Assembly: GCA_035546535.1 (NCBI GenBank)
Contig: DASZWQ010000014.1
Span: 1-35,002, forward strand
Direction of reading: 5' to 3'
Source: Pirellulales bacterium
GTDB taxonomy: Bacteria; Planctomycetota; Planctomycetia; Pirellulales; JACPPG01
DNA length: 35,002 bases
Shown piece by piece: positions 8,101 through 15,964 of this stretch. Position 1 is the first letter of the stretch; every line of letters begins with the position of its first letter. A program made the translations under genes and the position numbers. The notes beneath the pieces are model-generated. The model was not told the origin of the DNA, did not search any database, and worked only from the letters and a program-made list of their open reading frames with translations.

Positions 8101-8522
8101 AGCGGATGCAGGTGCGCGTGACAGGGATGACTAACTCGCGACACATCGTGACGTGCAATGGGCGCCGCCTCCCGTTGCGCCCGACCGGCGTCGAGGGAGA
8201 ATTCGTCGCCGCGGTGCGCTACCGCGCCTGGCAGCCCCCCAGTTGTCTGCACCCGACGATTGCGGTGCACACGCCGCTGGTGTTCGACATGGCCGACGCC
8301 TGGCAACAACGCAGCCTGGGAGGTTGCACCTACCATGTGGCGCATCCGGGCGGGCGCAACTACACGACCAGCCCCGTGAACGCCTACGAAGCTGAGAGCC
8401 GCCGCGCGGCGCGCTTCTTCGCCAGCGGTCATACGGGGGGCCAATGGTCGGCGCCCTCGGAACCGATCAATCCGGAATATCCGCTGACTCTCGATCTCCG
8501 CTGCGTCCCTAAGGAAAGATGA
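5181..8522 (+). CDS. Transglutaminase-like protein fused to DUF2126
   Basis: This 1113-residue protein is the first gene of a coupled trio. Residues 1-90 form the bacterial transglutaminase N-terminal beta-domain (MAIRVALHHETRYDYDR). Residues about 135-265 are a transglutaminase/papain-like core with catalytic Cys180 (GSGSCRDSAW), His229 (DLHAWTEVY) and Asp245 (GLDPTSG). From about residue 290 onward is DUF2126, with the typical RLTMGGEPTFVSIDD and GRHTGTGGGNH segments. No signal peptide is present, so it is cytoplasmic. The family is known next to circularly permuted ATP-grasp/Alpha-E proteins and is predicted to cleave or modify peptides made or tagged by them. Start: the ATG at 5181 matches the family N-terminus; an in-frame ATG at 5076 would add 35 unrelated residues. 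Its stop overlaps the next start as ATGA. Confidence 0.9.
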   Translation: MAIRVALHHETRYDYDRLVALSPQIIRLRPAPHSRTPILSYSLKVEPAEHFENWQQDPHGNFLARLVFPERTRTLDIAVDLIAELTVINPFDFFIESSAEMFPFEYEPWLARELRPYLELEPPGRRFEAYLSAIGRPRMKTVDLLVALNQRLQQDVRYLIRMEPGVQSPEETLTLGSGSCRDSAWLLVQVLRCLGLAARFVSGYLVQLVPDVKPLDGPAGAAADFTDLHAWTEVYIPGAGWIGLDPTSGLLAGEGHIPLACSPDPSSAAPITGGVEACETKFSFDMTISRIHEDPRVTRPYTDEQWARIEALGHAVDERLAAGDVRLTMGGEPTFVSIDDMDGAEWNTAAVGPTKRRLSETLVRRLQEKFAPEALLHFGQGKWYPGESLPRWALACYWRADGQPVWRDASLIAEEGKKYKHTAKDADEFVHRVAAHLHVDNNWIVPAYEDPWHYLAKERHLPINVDPRDPKLSDAEERARMARVFERGLGAVTGYVLPLERQWWQGKPRWRSGPWPVRSDALFLLPGDSPLGLRLPLEALPYLPPSSRQGIYPLDPTAPRGPLPDYPGRTPQPEIPAAGRGRGADELHDQRTIRAATPELLSTEVVRTALCVEPRDEALHVFLPPVEQLEDYLDLVAAIEASAAEMKAPVVVEGYPPPFDHRLHHFKVTPDPGVIEVNTPPTQTWGELVDITTTLYEEARQTRLGTEKFAYDGRHTGTGGGNHVVLGGRTPIDSPFLRRPDLLCSLVTYWNNHPALSYLFSGAFIGPTSQAPRVDEGRRDAIYELEIACAQVPDPRRSQGHECPPWLVDRIFRNLLVDVTGNTHRAEFCIDKLYSPDSATGRLGLVEFRAFEMPPHARMSLTQQLLLRALVARFWEEPYREQLVRWGTTLHDRFLLPYFVQQDFRDVILETRRAGFPLEAEWFAAHFEFRFPLVGTIVRDGVQLELRQAIEPWYVLGEEPGGGGTTRYVDSSVERMQVRVTGMTNSRHIVTCNGRRLPLRPTGVEGEFVAAVRYRAWQPPSCLHPTIAVHTPLVFDMADAWQQRSLGGCTYHVAHPGGRNYTTSPVNAYEAESRRAARFFASGHTGGQWSAPSEPINPEYPLTLDLRCVPKER

Positions 8523-11074
8523 GCGCATCGCTGGACAGCACGACGGGCACCGACGGCGGGCTGTTCAACGGCTACACGCCTTTGCACGGCGCTTTCGATG
8601 AATACCTTGCAGCCCCGGGCGTCGCGCGCCCCCACTGGCGCCCCTTCGCCGAAGCGCTCGCTTCGTTCGGCACCGAAGAGTTTGCGCGACGGCGCGAGCA
8701 GGCCGTGCGCTTGGTGCACGAAAATGGCTTGATGTACAACGCCGTGGGCGATCCGGCCCAGGCGGCGCGCCCCTGGGATTTGGATGTCTTGCCGGTTCTC
8801 ATCGCGGCCGAAGAATGGCGCCGTATTACACTGGGGCTGGTGCAGCGGGCGCGGCTGTTGAATCGCGTGCTGGTCGACCTGTATGGGCCGCAGCGCTTGC
8901 TAACCGAAGGCCTGCTGCCTGCCGAGCTGTTGTTCGAGCACCCCAATTTTCATCGCGAATTGCACGGCCAGCAACCGCCGCGCGATCTGTTTCTGCATTT
9001 CTATGCCGCTGACCTGGCCCGCTCGCCGGATGGGCGCTGGTGGGTCGTGGCCGATCGCACGGATGCTCCGCTCGGGGCCGGATACGCGCTGGAAAACCGC
9101 ATCGTCGTTTCGCGCATGCTGTCGAGCGTCATTCGCCGCACGCGCGTCGAACGGCTGGCGCCCTTTTTTATCGCGCTGCGTGAAACCTTGCGCGAGCTGG
9201 CGCCCAAGCAGACCACGAACCCGCGCATTGTGCTCTTGAGCCAGGGACCGCACAGCCCGCATTATTTCGAGGACGCGTACCTGTCGCGTTATCTCGGCTA
9301 TACGCTCGTCGAATCGGGCGACCTGGCGGTCCGCGACGATCATGTGCTGCTCAAGACTTTGGGCGGGCTGTTGCCGGTGGATGTGATCTTTCGTCGTCTG
9401 AACGACGCGAACGCCGATCCTTTGGAATTGCACGGTGATCCCGCGGTGGGCGTGCCCGGGCTGCTCGAAGCGGTTCGCAACGGCAACGTGGCGGTCGCCA
9501 ACGCGCTGGGCAGCTCGCTGATCGAACCCAGCGTTTTCATGGCGTATTTGCCGAGCTTGTGCCGGGCGCTACTGAATGAAGAGTTGTACATGCCGTCAAT
9601 CGGCACCTGGTGGTGCGGCGATCCGGCAAGCCTGGCGCACGTCGAGCAGCATCGAGACGACCTGATCGTAACCTCGGCATTTCGCCGCAGCCGGGCGCAA
9701 CTGGGAAGCGGCGCGATGAAGGCCGACGCCGTACACGAAGCCGCGCTGGCCGCGCATCCGGCGCGCTATGTCGCGCAAGAGCGATTCGGTCGCTCGTGCG
9801 TGCCGATCGCGACCGATGCGGGGCTCGCACCGGCACACATGGCGCTGCGCGTGTACCTGGTCGCTTCGGGGAACTCGTACGTCACGTTGCCGGGCGGGCT
9901 GGTGCGCGTCTCGCGCGAGGCGGCGCAGCTCGATCGATCGGTCCTGGGCGGCGAGGGGAGCAAGGACGCCTGGGTACTGGCCGAAGGGCCCGTGCGCGAA
10001 GTCACGCTGCTGACGCCGGCCGGTCAGGCCATCGAGTTACGCCGCAGTGGCAACGAATTGCCCAGCCGTGTGGCTGATAACTTGTTCTGGCTGGGTCGCC
10101 AGATCGAGCGCGCCGACGGCTCGGCACGGCTCTTGCGCACGATTCTCAGCCGTTTGACGAGCGAACATGAAATCGCCGGGCTGCCGGAGTTGAATCCGCT
10201 TTTGCGCTGCCTGGCGGCGCTGGGGCAATTAGAACCCGGCTTTGTCATCGAAGGAATCCGCCAGCAGTTGCCCGCGATCGAGCGTGCGCTGCCGGCAGCC
10301 GTTTTCGACGGTATGCAGTCGGCCAGCCTGGCCTCGAACGTCGCCGCCGTGCACCGGCTCGGGTCGCTCGTGCGCGATCGTTTGTCGGTGGACAGTTGGC
10401 GCATCATCCATCGCATCCACGAGGAGTTTCAACTGCTGTCCACGAGGTCCGCGGTCGGGTTGAGCGATGTCCTGATGCTTGCCAATCGCATGATTATCGA
10501 CCTGGCGGCCTTCGGCGGTCTGGTCGATGAGAGCATGACGCGCACGCAAGGGTGGCGGTTCCTCGATATCGGCCGGCGGCTGGAGCGCGCCTTGCACACC
10601 GTGACACTGGCCCAAAACATTCTGGTCGATATCGGCCCGCAGGACGGACCGGTACTCGAGGCTTTTTTGGAAGTGGCCGACAGCGTGATGACGTACCGCT
10701 CACGCTACCTGGCGACACTGCAGCCAGCGCCGGTGCTGGACCTGGTTCTGACCGACGATACGAATCCGCGCTCGGTTGCATTCCAACTGATGACGCTGGC
10801 CGATCACGTCGAGAACCTGCCGCGCGAACGGTCCCAGCCGCTGCGCAGTCCCGAACAGCGCATTGTCCTCAGCCTGCTCACGGCGGTGCGCATGACCGAG
10901 GCCGAGACTTTGCGCAAGCTGCCGCGCCGAGGCGAGCGCACCAAGCTGGACCGGTTGCTGGGGCGATTGAATGAACAACTGCCGCGATTGTCCGATCTGA
11001 TCGCGCACAAATACCTGGTCCACGCCGGCACGCCACGGCAATTGGCCGAAGGTTGGTGGGACGACGAGCGATGA
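8519..11074 (+). CDS. Circularly permuted ATP-grasp fused to Alpha-E domain
   Basis: In this 851-residue protein, residues about 65-500 match the circularly permuted ATP-grasp type 2 family (RRITLGLVQRARLLNRVLVDLYGP, then HPNFHRELHG, RWWVVADRTDAPLGAGYALENR, VVSRM, GLLPVDVIFRRL). Residues about 512-845 match the Alpha-E helical domain, which opens with SRVADNLFWLGRQIERAD. In many bacteria these are two genes; here they are fused. ATP-grasp enzymes activate a carboxylate as acyl-phosphate and join it to an amine, so an amidoligase adding amino acids to a peptide or protein is the predicted role. Alpha-E has no known reaction and may be a partner or scaffold. It starts at an ATGA overlap with the upstream transglutaminase-DUF2126 gene (AAGGAAAG just before) and ends at an ATGA overlap with the second transglutaminase, so translation of all three is coupled. 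Confidence 0.9.
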   Translation: MSASLDSTTGTDGGLFNGYTPLHGAFDEYLAAPGVARPHWRPFAEALASFGTEEFARRREQAVRLVHENGLMYNAVGDPAQAARPWDLDVLPVLIAAEEWRRITLGLVQRARLLNRVLVDLYGPQRLLTEGLLPAELLFEHPNFHRELHGQQPPRDLFLHFYAADLARSPDGRWWVVADRTDAPLGAGYALENRIVVSRMLSSVIRRTRVERLAPFFIALRETLRELAPKQTTNPRIVLLSQGPHSPHYFEDAYLSRYLGYTLVESGDLAVRDDHVLLKTLGGLLPVDVIFRRLNDANADPLELHGDPAVGVPGLLEAVRNGNVAVANALGSSLIEPSVFMAYLPSLCRALLNEELYMPSIGTWWCGDPASLAHVEQHRDDLIVTSAFRRSRAQLGSGAMKADAVHEAALAAHPARYVAQERFGRSCVPIATDAGLAPAHMALRVYLVASGNSYVTLPGGLVRVSREAAQLDRSVLGGEGSKDAWVLAEGPVREVTLLTPAGQAIELRRSGNELPSRVADNLFWLGRQIERADGSARLLRTILSRLTSEHEIAGLPELNPLLRCLAALGQLEPGFVIEGIRQQLPAIERALPAAVFDGMQSASLASNVAAVHRLGSLVRDRLSVDSWRIIHRIHEEFQLLSTRSAVGLSDVLMLANRMIIDLAAFGGLVDESMTRTQGWRFLDIGRRLERALHTVTLAQNILVDIGPQDGPVLEAFLEVADSVMTYRSRYLATLQPAPVLDLVLTDDTNPRSVAFQLMTLADHVENLPRERSQPLRSPEQRIVLSLLTAVRMTEAETLRKLPRRGERTKLDRLLGRLNEQLPRLSDLIAHKYLVHAGTPRQLAEGWWDDER

Positions 11075-11994
11075 ACTACCAGATCAGTCATACCACGACG
11101 TACGAGTACCACGAAGTGGTGGCCACGTGCCAGAACGTCGTACACTTGACGCCCCGCGCCGTACCGCGGCAAACCTGCCATCAGCATCGCCTGGTGGTGA
11201 AGCCGTCGCCCACGGGGATCAATCGGCGCACCGATTATTTCGGCAACCCGGTCGCGTTTTTCTCGATCAGCGAGGGGCATCGCAAATTGAGCATTACGTC
11301 GATGAGCCGCGTCGAGGTGCGTCCCACTTCCCTGATGGCGACCACGGATTCGCCGCCTTGGGAGAGCGTTCGCGACGCGTTGCCGGCCGACCGCGGCGCG
11401 CACGCCGTGAACAACTATCAGTTCTGTTTCGATTCGCCCCACGTGACCCGCAGCGATGAACTCGCCGCCTACGCGGCCTCCTCGTTCGGTGCCGGTCGGC
11501 CGATCCTTGAAGGCGCGCTCGAGCTGACGGCGCGCATCCACAAGGACTTCACCTACGACCCGCAGGCCACCACGGTACACACGCCGATTGCCGAGGTATT
11601 CGCGCATCGCCGCGGCGTGTGCCAGGACCTGGCGCACGTGCAAGTCGGCTGCTTGCGATCGCTCGGTCTGGCTGCGCGTTACGTAAGCGGTTACTTGCGA
11701 ACCATTCCGCCGCCCGGCCGGCCGCGCTTGACGGGCGCCGACGCTTCGCACGCCTGGGTCGGCGTGTATTGCGGGCCGCTCGGCTGGATCGATTTCGATC
11801 CGACGAACGACGCGCTCGTGGACACGCATCACATCACGATCTCTTGGGGCCGGGACTACGCCGACGTATGCCCGATCAATGGCGTCTTCGTGGGCGGAGG
11901 GCAGCACGTGATGACGGTTTCGGCCGACGTCGAGCCGCTTGATAGCGAGGGACTGGCGCAACCCGCTAGCGCCCGCCGCGATGGCATAAAATGA
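11071..11994 (+). CDS. Transglutaminase-like cysteine peptidase/transferase
   Basis: This 307-residue protein is the third gene of the trio. Residues 1-85 are the transglutaminase N-terminal domain (MNYQISHTTTYEYHE). The core has Cys184 (HRRGVCQDLAHV), His228 (ASHAWVGVY) and Asp243 (WIDFDPTND), so the triad is intact. The short C-terminal tail carries GRDYADVCPINGVFVGGG, a standard ending for this family. No signal peptide is visible. The ATG at 11071 overlaps the upstream TGA by ATGA; a start 18 bp earlier is possible but spoils the family N-terminus. It probably acts on the product of the ATP-grasp enzyme, as a peptidase or an acyl transferase; the sequence alone does not tell which. Confidence 0.9.
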   Translation: MNYQISHTTTYEYHEVVATCQNVVHLTPRAVPRQTCHQHRLVVKPSPTGINRRTDYFGNPVAFFSISEGHRKLSITSMSRVEVRPTSLMATTDSPPWESVRDALPADRGAHAVNNYQFCFDSPHVTRSDELAAYAASSFGAGRPILEGALELTARIHKDFTYDPQATTVHTPIAEVFAHRRGVCQDLAHVQVGCLRSLGLAARYVSGYLRTIPPPGRPRLTGADASHAWVGVYCGPLGWIDFDPTNDALVDTHHITISWGRDYADVCPINGVFVGGGQHVMTVSADVEPLDSEGLAQPASARRDGIK

Positions 11995-12286
11995 CGAGCG
12001 GACGAAAAAGCGAGAAAATCTAGGGACTCTGGAATTTGCAGGGGCCGCGGTTTTTTGCGGTAACCAGTCAATTCCGCTCCCTCCGGTAGCCGAGTATTTC
12101 CACAGGGCCCAACAGCGACAAACTCGCCACGGGGTGCTAGCAGGGTCCGACCTTGGCCATGGCGTTCGCCGCGGTCATCAGGTCACATGCCGAAGCTGTC
12201 AGTCCGGTCGTTGCGGACAGTTTTCACCAGGGACAGCCGGTGGCTACGGAAATCCGGCGTGGCGAGTGCGGCAAGGAAGCACGCAC

Positions 12287-13249
12287 GTGCCGAAACTCTC
12301 GATTCTCATCGCGGCGCACGACGAAACGCTCCTGGAAGCCAGCCTGGTCTCGGTCTTACAAAGCCGGCCAGCCGACTGCGAGGTCGTCGTCGTTCACGAC
12401 GAAAGCTACCAGGATCCCTACGATCTGGCGGGCGAGGTCCGCTTCGTAGCAACCTCCCGCGCGAGCGAAGAGCTGGCGCGATTGAACCTGGGGCTCGCGC
12501 ATTGTCGCGGTTCGGTGATCCACGTCCTGCGCAGCGGCGCCGAAGTGACCGACGGCTGGACGCAGGCGGCGCTTGCGCATTTCGCCGATCCAACCGTTGC
12601 GGCAGTCGCTCCGCTGGTCATGACGCCGGACGGGCAGCAAATTGCCTCGTCAGGTGTTGCGTACCATCCCGGCGGAAAGCGCATAGCCCGAGGCCAGGCC
12701 CAATCGGCGCAGAGCGTGCCTGGCGCTACCGAGACCGTGCTGGGACCGACGCTGGATGCCGCCTTTTACCGCGCGGGCGCGCTGAACTTGCTGCGCGATG
12801 CGTTTTGCTTAGAGGTAGGCAGCGAGATGGCCGACGTCGACCTGGCGCTGCGGTTGTCTCGCGCCGGCTATCGCGCGATTTTCGAGCCGGCGTCGCGCGT
12901 CGTCGCTCCCCGGCCGGCGCGGACCAATCCGCTGGTTGAAGCCTGGCTCGCCGAGCGACTTTACTGGAGACACGCGAAGCACTTTGGAATGGCTCGTTCG
13001 CTGGCCGCACATGCGGCCGTCGTTGGCCGGGAGTTTACCCTGTGTCTCGTCCGGCCGCTGCGAGTCGGTTGCGTCTTGGGTCGAGCCGCCGCCTTCTTCG
13101 AGCACGCGCTCACGCGCCGTGCCCCTCAAACGGCAGATCGTCCGCAACCGCCACCGACACCGCGTACCGATTTGCGCCTGGATCCGGCGGTCGACGGCGG
13201 GATCTCTCTCCGCCGCCGTAGCCGACAGCGCACTCCTGAAGTGGTTTAG
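12287..13249 (+). CDS. Family 2-like glycosyltransferase (GT-A fold)
   Basis: This 320-residue protein opens with KLSILIAAHDETLLEASLVSVLQS, the first strand and helix of GT2 enzymes. A second nucleotide-binding strand follows (CEVVVVHDES), then LNLGLAHCRGSVIHVLRSGAEVTDGW where a DxD motif would usually lie. The DxD is not classic: SGAEV replaces it. Late in the fold, MADVDLALRLSRAGYRAIFEP resembles the acidic ED segment near the catalytic base. The C-terminus has a helical, basic and Pro-rich tail. The GTG start at 12287 is chosen because AAGGAAG sits 7 bp upstream and the GT2 fold begins at once; the longer frame to 12134 adds unrelated residues. The 292 bp upstream (11995-12286) hold a T6 run but no clear promoter or known riboswitch. 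It converges with the next gene with a 27-bp gap. Confidence 0.75.
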   Translation: MPKLSILIAAHDETLLEASLVSVLQSRPADCEVVVVHDESYQDPYDLAGEVRFVATSRASEELARLNLGLAHCRGSVIHVLRSGAEVTDGWTQAALAHFADPTVAAVAPLVMTPDGQQIASSGVAYHPGGKRIARGQAQSAQSVPGATETVLGPTLDAAFYRAGALNLLRDAFCLEVGSEMADVDLALRLSRAGYRAIFEPASRVVAPRPARTNPLVEAWLAERLYWRHAKHFGMARSLAAHAAVVGREFTLCLVRPLRVGCVLGRAAAFFEHALTRRAPQTADRPQPPPTPRTDLRLDPAVDGGISLRRRSRQRTPEVV

Positions 13250-13276
13250 AGCTTCGGCCCAAAGGGTGTGGGCGGT

Positions 13277-14371
13277 TCACTCGGCGTGCACTTCGTCCGG
13301 CAGCTTGATTGCGTGGGATTCGTGAATTTCGAGCCCGTCGTGCTGCTTGTTCGGGAAGAACAAGTCGCAAACGGCATCGAACAACCCGAGTTGCTTGGTG
13401 TCCTTGATCTGCTCGCGCAGCGCCTCGCGCAGTCCGAGGATGACCACTTGGGCGTCGGGCCAGCGCACGTTCATCACCGCCGCGATATCACCCAACAGTT
13501 GATACACGCGCGCCCGGGTCAGATCCATGTCACGTGCCACCTGGCGTACGGTCGCGCCCGAGCCATCGAGTTGCAGGCGGCTGGCGGCGAGCTGAGCGAT
13601 TTCTTCACCGGCGTCGATTTCGACTTGCGCCATGAGCCGATCGACAAAAGAGCGGCGAATACTGGCAGCATCGACTTCGACCGTGCGGCGCATGACGGCG
13701 GACGCCCAGTACTCGATGTCTGCCACGAATCTCGGCACCACCTGCACCGAGAGATGCGGTTGCGACTTGCTGCCGGCCAACAATGCGTGCAGCGAACCGA
13801 ACACTTCCAGCACGGCACTGACGCGCTTTTCGCCGTGCGTTTTCAAGGAACGGATCTGGGCCAGGCTTAACGAAGTGTACGCGTCCAGCGGCGTATTCCA
13901 GATGACGCGCGGCAACCGCTCGAGAGAGGGAGCGACGCGACCTAGCGTCATGTTTCCCAGCCCGTGATCGCGAACCGTCTGTTGCCACTGCACCCACAGT
14001 GCTTCGGAAACCTGCGTGGCGTCGACGTGGCTTCCGTCGATGGCCAATGCCGGCTCTTCGGCGACGGTCGTGTCCAGAGATCCGGGTGGATTTGGGTTGG
14101 CAGCCCGGCGCAACAGTTCGATCAGGCAGTTGATTTTCTTCTGACCGATGCCGGGAGTGGCAAAGAGTTGCTCGAAGGGCATGGAAAAGAGTTCTCGCAG
14201 CGTCTTTCCCATCAGCGCGATCGGCGACGATCGATCGGTCGGCAACGCCCAGAAGGCCAAAGGCTTATCCAGGCGGTCGGCAAACTCCTCAGTGAGAAGC
14301 TTTTTGCGAACCTCCTCGTAGCTGGCCACCAGCCGATACTCAACGACCACGGAAGAGCGATTCATTTTCAT
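13277..14371 (-). CDS. HhH and sigma-4-like DNA-binding protein (RpoA-CTD-like)
   Basis: In this 364-residue protein, residues about 57-90 form a helix-hairpin-helix resembling the alpha C-terminal domain of RNA polymerase (LFATPGIGQKKINCLIELLRR). A second similar unit appears at about 168-198 (LAQIRSLKTHGEKRVSAVLEV). Residues about 273-300 (TVRQVARDMDLTRARVYQLLG) look like the helix-turn-helix of sigma region 4. The combination suggests a DNA-binding transcription or replication-linked factor; I associate proteins of this layout with planctomycetes, but no function is established here. AGGAG lies 9-10 bp before the ATG at 14371; an ATG two codons later is also possible. The gene faces a long gene-free leader (14372-15060), which may carry its promoter. 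Confidence 0.7.
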   Translation of the reverse strand: MKMNRSSVVVEYRLVASYEEVRKKLLTEEFADRLDKPLAFWALPTDRSSPIALMGKTLRELFSMPFEQLFATPGIGQKKINCLIELLRRAANPNPPGSLDTTVAEEPALAIDGSHVDATQVSEALWVQWQQTVRDHGLGNMTLGRVAPSLERLPRVIWNTPLDAYTSLSLAQIRSLKTHGEKRVSAVLEVFGSLHALLAGSKSQPHLSVQVVPRFVADIEYWASAVMRRTVEVDAASIRRSFVDRLMAQVEIDAGEEIAQLAASRLQLDGSGATVRQVARDMDLTRARVYQLLGDIAAVMNVRWPDAQVVILGLREALREQIKDTKQLGLFDAVCDLFFPNKQHDGLEIHESHAIKLPDEVHAE

Positions 14372-15060
14372 CGTCGATGTCTCCTACATGCTGCAGCGCT
14401 GCCCCAAGACTGGGGGCGTTGCTTCCCTGCGCGACGAACTGCCAACAGCACGCGTGCCTCCCCTCATCCCTGGCCCCACCGTCGAACGCTGCCGGAGCAT
14501 TCGACTTGTTCCGGTTTGGCCGGGGCCCAGCCAAGTCTGAAATGGTCTCGAAATTGACGAAAAACTAATCCGCAGATATTCTCGTCCCCGACTTACCGGG
14601 GCACCCGAACTACCTGCTCGACCCCTCCATAGGTAGTGTCCAATCCCCCCTCTGATTCAATTCCATTATGGAGATTCAAAATTTTTTTTCCAGGTCATTT
14701 TTGGCCATTTCCCCTTTCGGCATCCAGATGCGTAATCGACTGGCAGGAGAAAATCCGGAAAAGCGACAGTCTGCCTATTGATTATGCACCGAAAACGACT
14801 CCAGGCCGGCCGAGCGACCCCTTTACCTTCCCGAGGCACACGACTTAGGGAAAATCCCAAAGCCCCGACCGAACGGGCAGGTTGCTCCTAACGCAACCCG
14901 CATGCCGCCCCCACGGATCGATGCCACCCTTTCGATCTTGGGACACCCCGACGCGATACAACCTTTACGCGGCAAAGCCGGATCAGGTTCAACTCGATTG
15001 GCACGGTTGGAGCAGCTTCGAGAGAAAATCGGTGCCAGAAAACTGGGCCGCGTTGTCTCT
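14372..15060. other. Long gene-free region with several small hairpins
   Basis: These 689 bp have no credible gene; open frames in them are short, GTG-started or of unusual composition. The middle (14540-14800) is AT-richer than its surroundings and includes a T8 run at about 14682-14689. Small hairpins are CCCCA-AGAC-TGGGG near 14402-14415 in the leader of the minus-strand gene, CCCCG-ACTTAC-CGGGG near 14585-14600, and GGTTGC-TCCTAAC-GCAACC at 14880-14898. A 7-bp direct repeat GATTCAA brackets the palindrome TCCATTATGGA around 14653-14679. I looked for cobalamin, TPP, SAM, glycine and c-di-GMP riboswitch signatures, tRNA, SRP RNA and 6S features and recognised none. An unrecognised structured RNA or a decayed gene remains possible. 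Confidence 0.4.
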
Positions 15061-15801
15061 TTAGAAGTCGATTGCCAGGTGATCGACACCCAGTTCGGCC
15101 GCCGGAAAGATGGCCCGTGCCTCGCCCAGCCCCACGGGATCCTTCGCCGCGATCAAGGGGTTCAGATGCACCAGCAACAGTCGACCGACGTCGGCCGCGC
15201 GGGCGACTTGGGCCACGGGCGTGATGTGGCTATGGCCGGTCAGATCGGCCAGCGCCGTCTGATCGTCGGCAAAATAGCACTCGTGTACGAGCAGGTCGAC
15301 GCCGCGGATTTTTTCAACGTAAGCGGCCGTGGGGTTGGCGATGGTGTCTGTGACGTAGGCCATCGACCGGTCGGACCAATCGATCCGGTAGCCAATGGCC
15401 CCGCCCGGATGATCTACCGGAAAATGAGTGAGCTTCGCCCCGCCCGGTAGCGTGACGGGCCCGTCGAGCGGCAAAAAATCGCACGGTGGGGCAACAGGAA
15501 ACAACGGTTCGCTGAATAAGTGTTCGCGAATAGCCGCCAGCTTCTCCGCCTCGCCGTAAACGTTTGCGCGCGAAACAGGCCGATCATTCAGCACGTCGTA
15601 CAAGAACGTCAGTCCCATGATGTGATCGACGTGCGCGTGCGTGATGAAGATGTGCAAATGCGGCGTGACGAGGTGATCGCGCACGCGGTACATCCCGGTG
15701 CCCGCGTCGAGGACGACGCCGATTTCCGGCAGCATGAAGCAGGCGGTGTGCCGCAAATCGTTCGGGTGATAGCCCGTCGTTCCCAAGCATAACAGCTTCA
15801 T
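15061..15801 (-). CDS. Metallo-beta-lactamase-fold hydrolase (RNase Z-like family)
   Basis: This 246-residue protein starts KLLCLGTTGYHPND and carries the defining zinc motif H55-x-H57-x-D59-H60 (THAHVDHIMGL). Further metal-ligand candidates are the His of HFPVDHPGG, the Asp of MAYVTDT, the His of LVHECY and the His of LLLVHLNP. The layout is that of the RNase Z/phosphodiesterase branch of the superfamily, but the flexible arm of RNase Z itself is not evident, so the substrate is open. No signal peptide is visible, so it is cytoplasmic. The ATG at 15801 is chosen because the fold starts immediately there; an upstream in-frame start would add 20 residues of poor composition. The gene stands alone, 163 bp downstream of the minus-strand sugar isomerase. 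Confidence 0.85.
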   Translation of the reverse strand: MKLLCLGTTGYHPNDLRHTACFMLPEIGVVLDAGTGMYRVRDHLVTPHLHIFITHAHVDHIMGLTFLYDVLNDRPVSRANVYGEAEKLAAIREHLFSEPLFPVAPPCDFLPLDGPVTLPGGAKLTHFPVDHPGGAIGYRIDWSDRSMAYVTDTIANPTAAYVEKIRGVDLLVHECYFADDQTALADLTGHSHITPVAQVARAADVGRLLLVHLNPLIAAKDPVGLGEARAIFPAAELGVDHLAIDF

Positions 15802-15964
15802 ACGACACCGATCTGCCTTGCCGAGCGTGCGGCCCTCGATGGCAGGCCGCGCGACGCACATCGGCGGAATGATACCAGTAAACCGGGCGCTGCTCGATAC
15901 GCCGTCGGCGAAATATTCGGCGCGGCGGTCGGTGATTGGCTGAAAAACACGACCCGCTGGGCGC

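Noticed and set aside
12047..12052. T6 run after the transglutaminase operon as a terminator
   Set aside because: The sequence before it (CCGCGG) does not form a stem of useful length next to the T-run.
14636..14848. 70-codon GTG-started frame in the gene-free region
   Set aside because: It has no ribosome-binding sequence or recognisable domain, and its composition is unlike the neighbouring genes.
14985..15000. tRNA-like T-arm (GGTTCAACTC)
   Set aside because: The flanking bases do not pair and no acceptor or anticodon stem is present.
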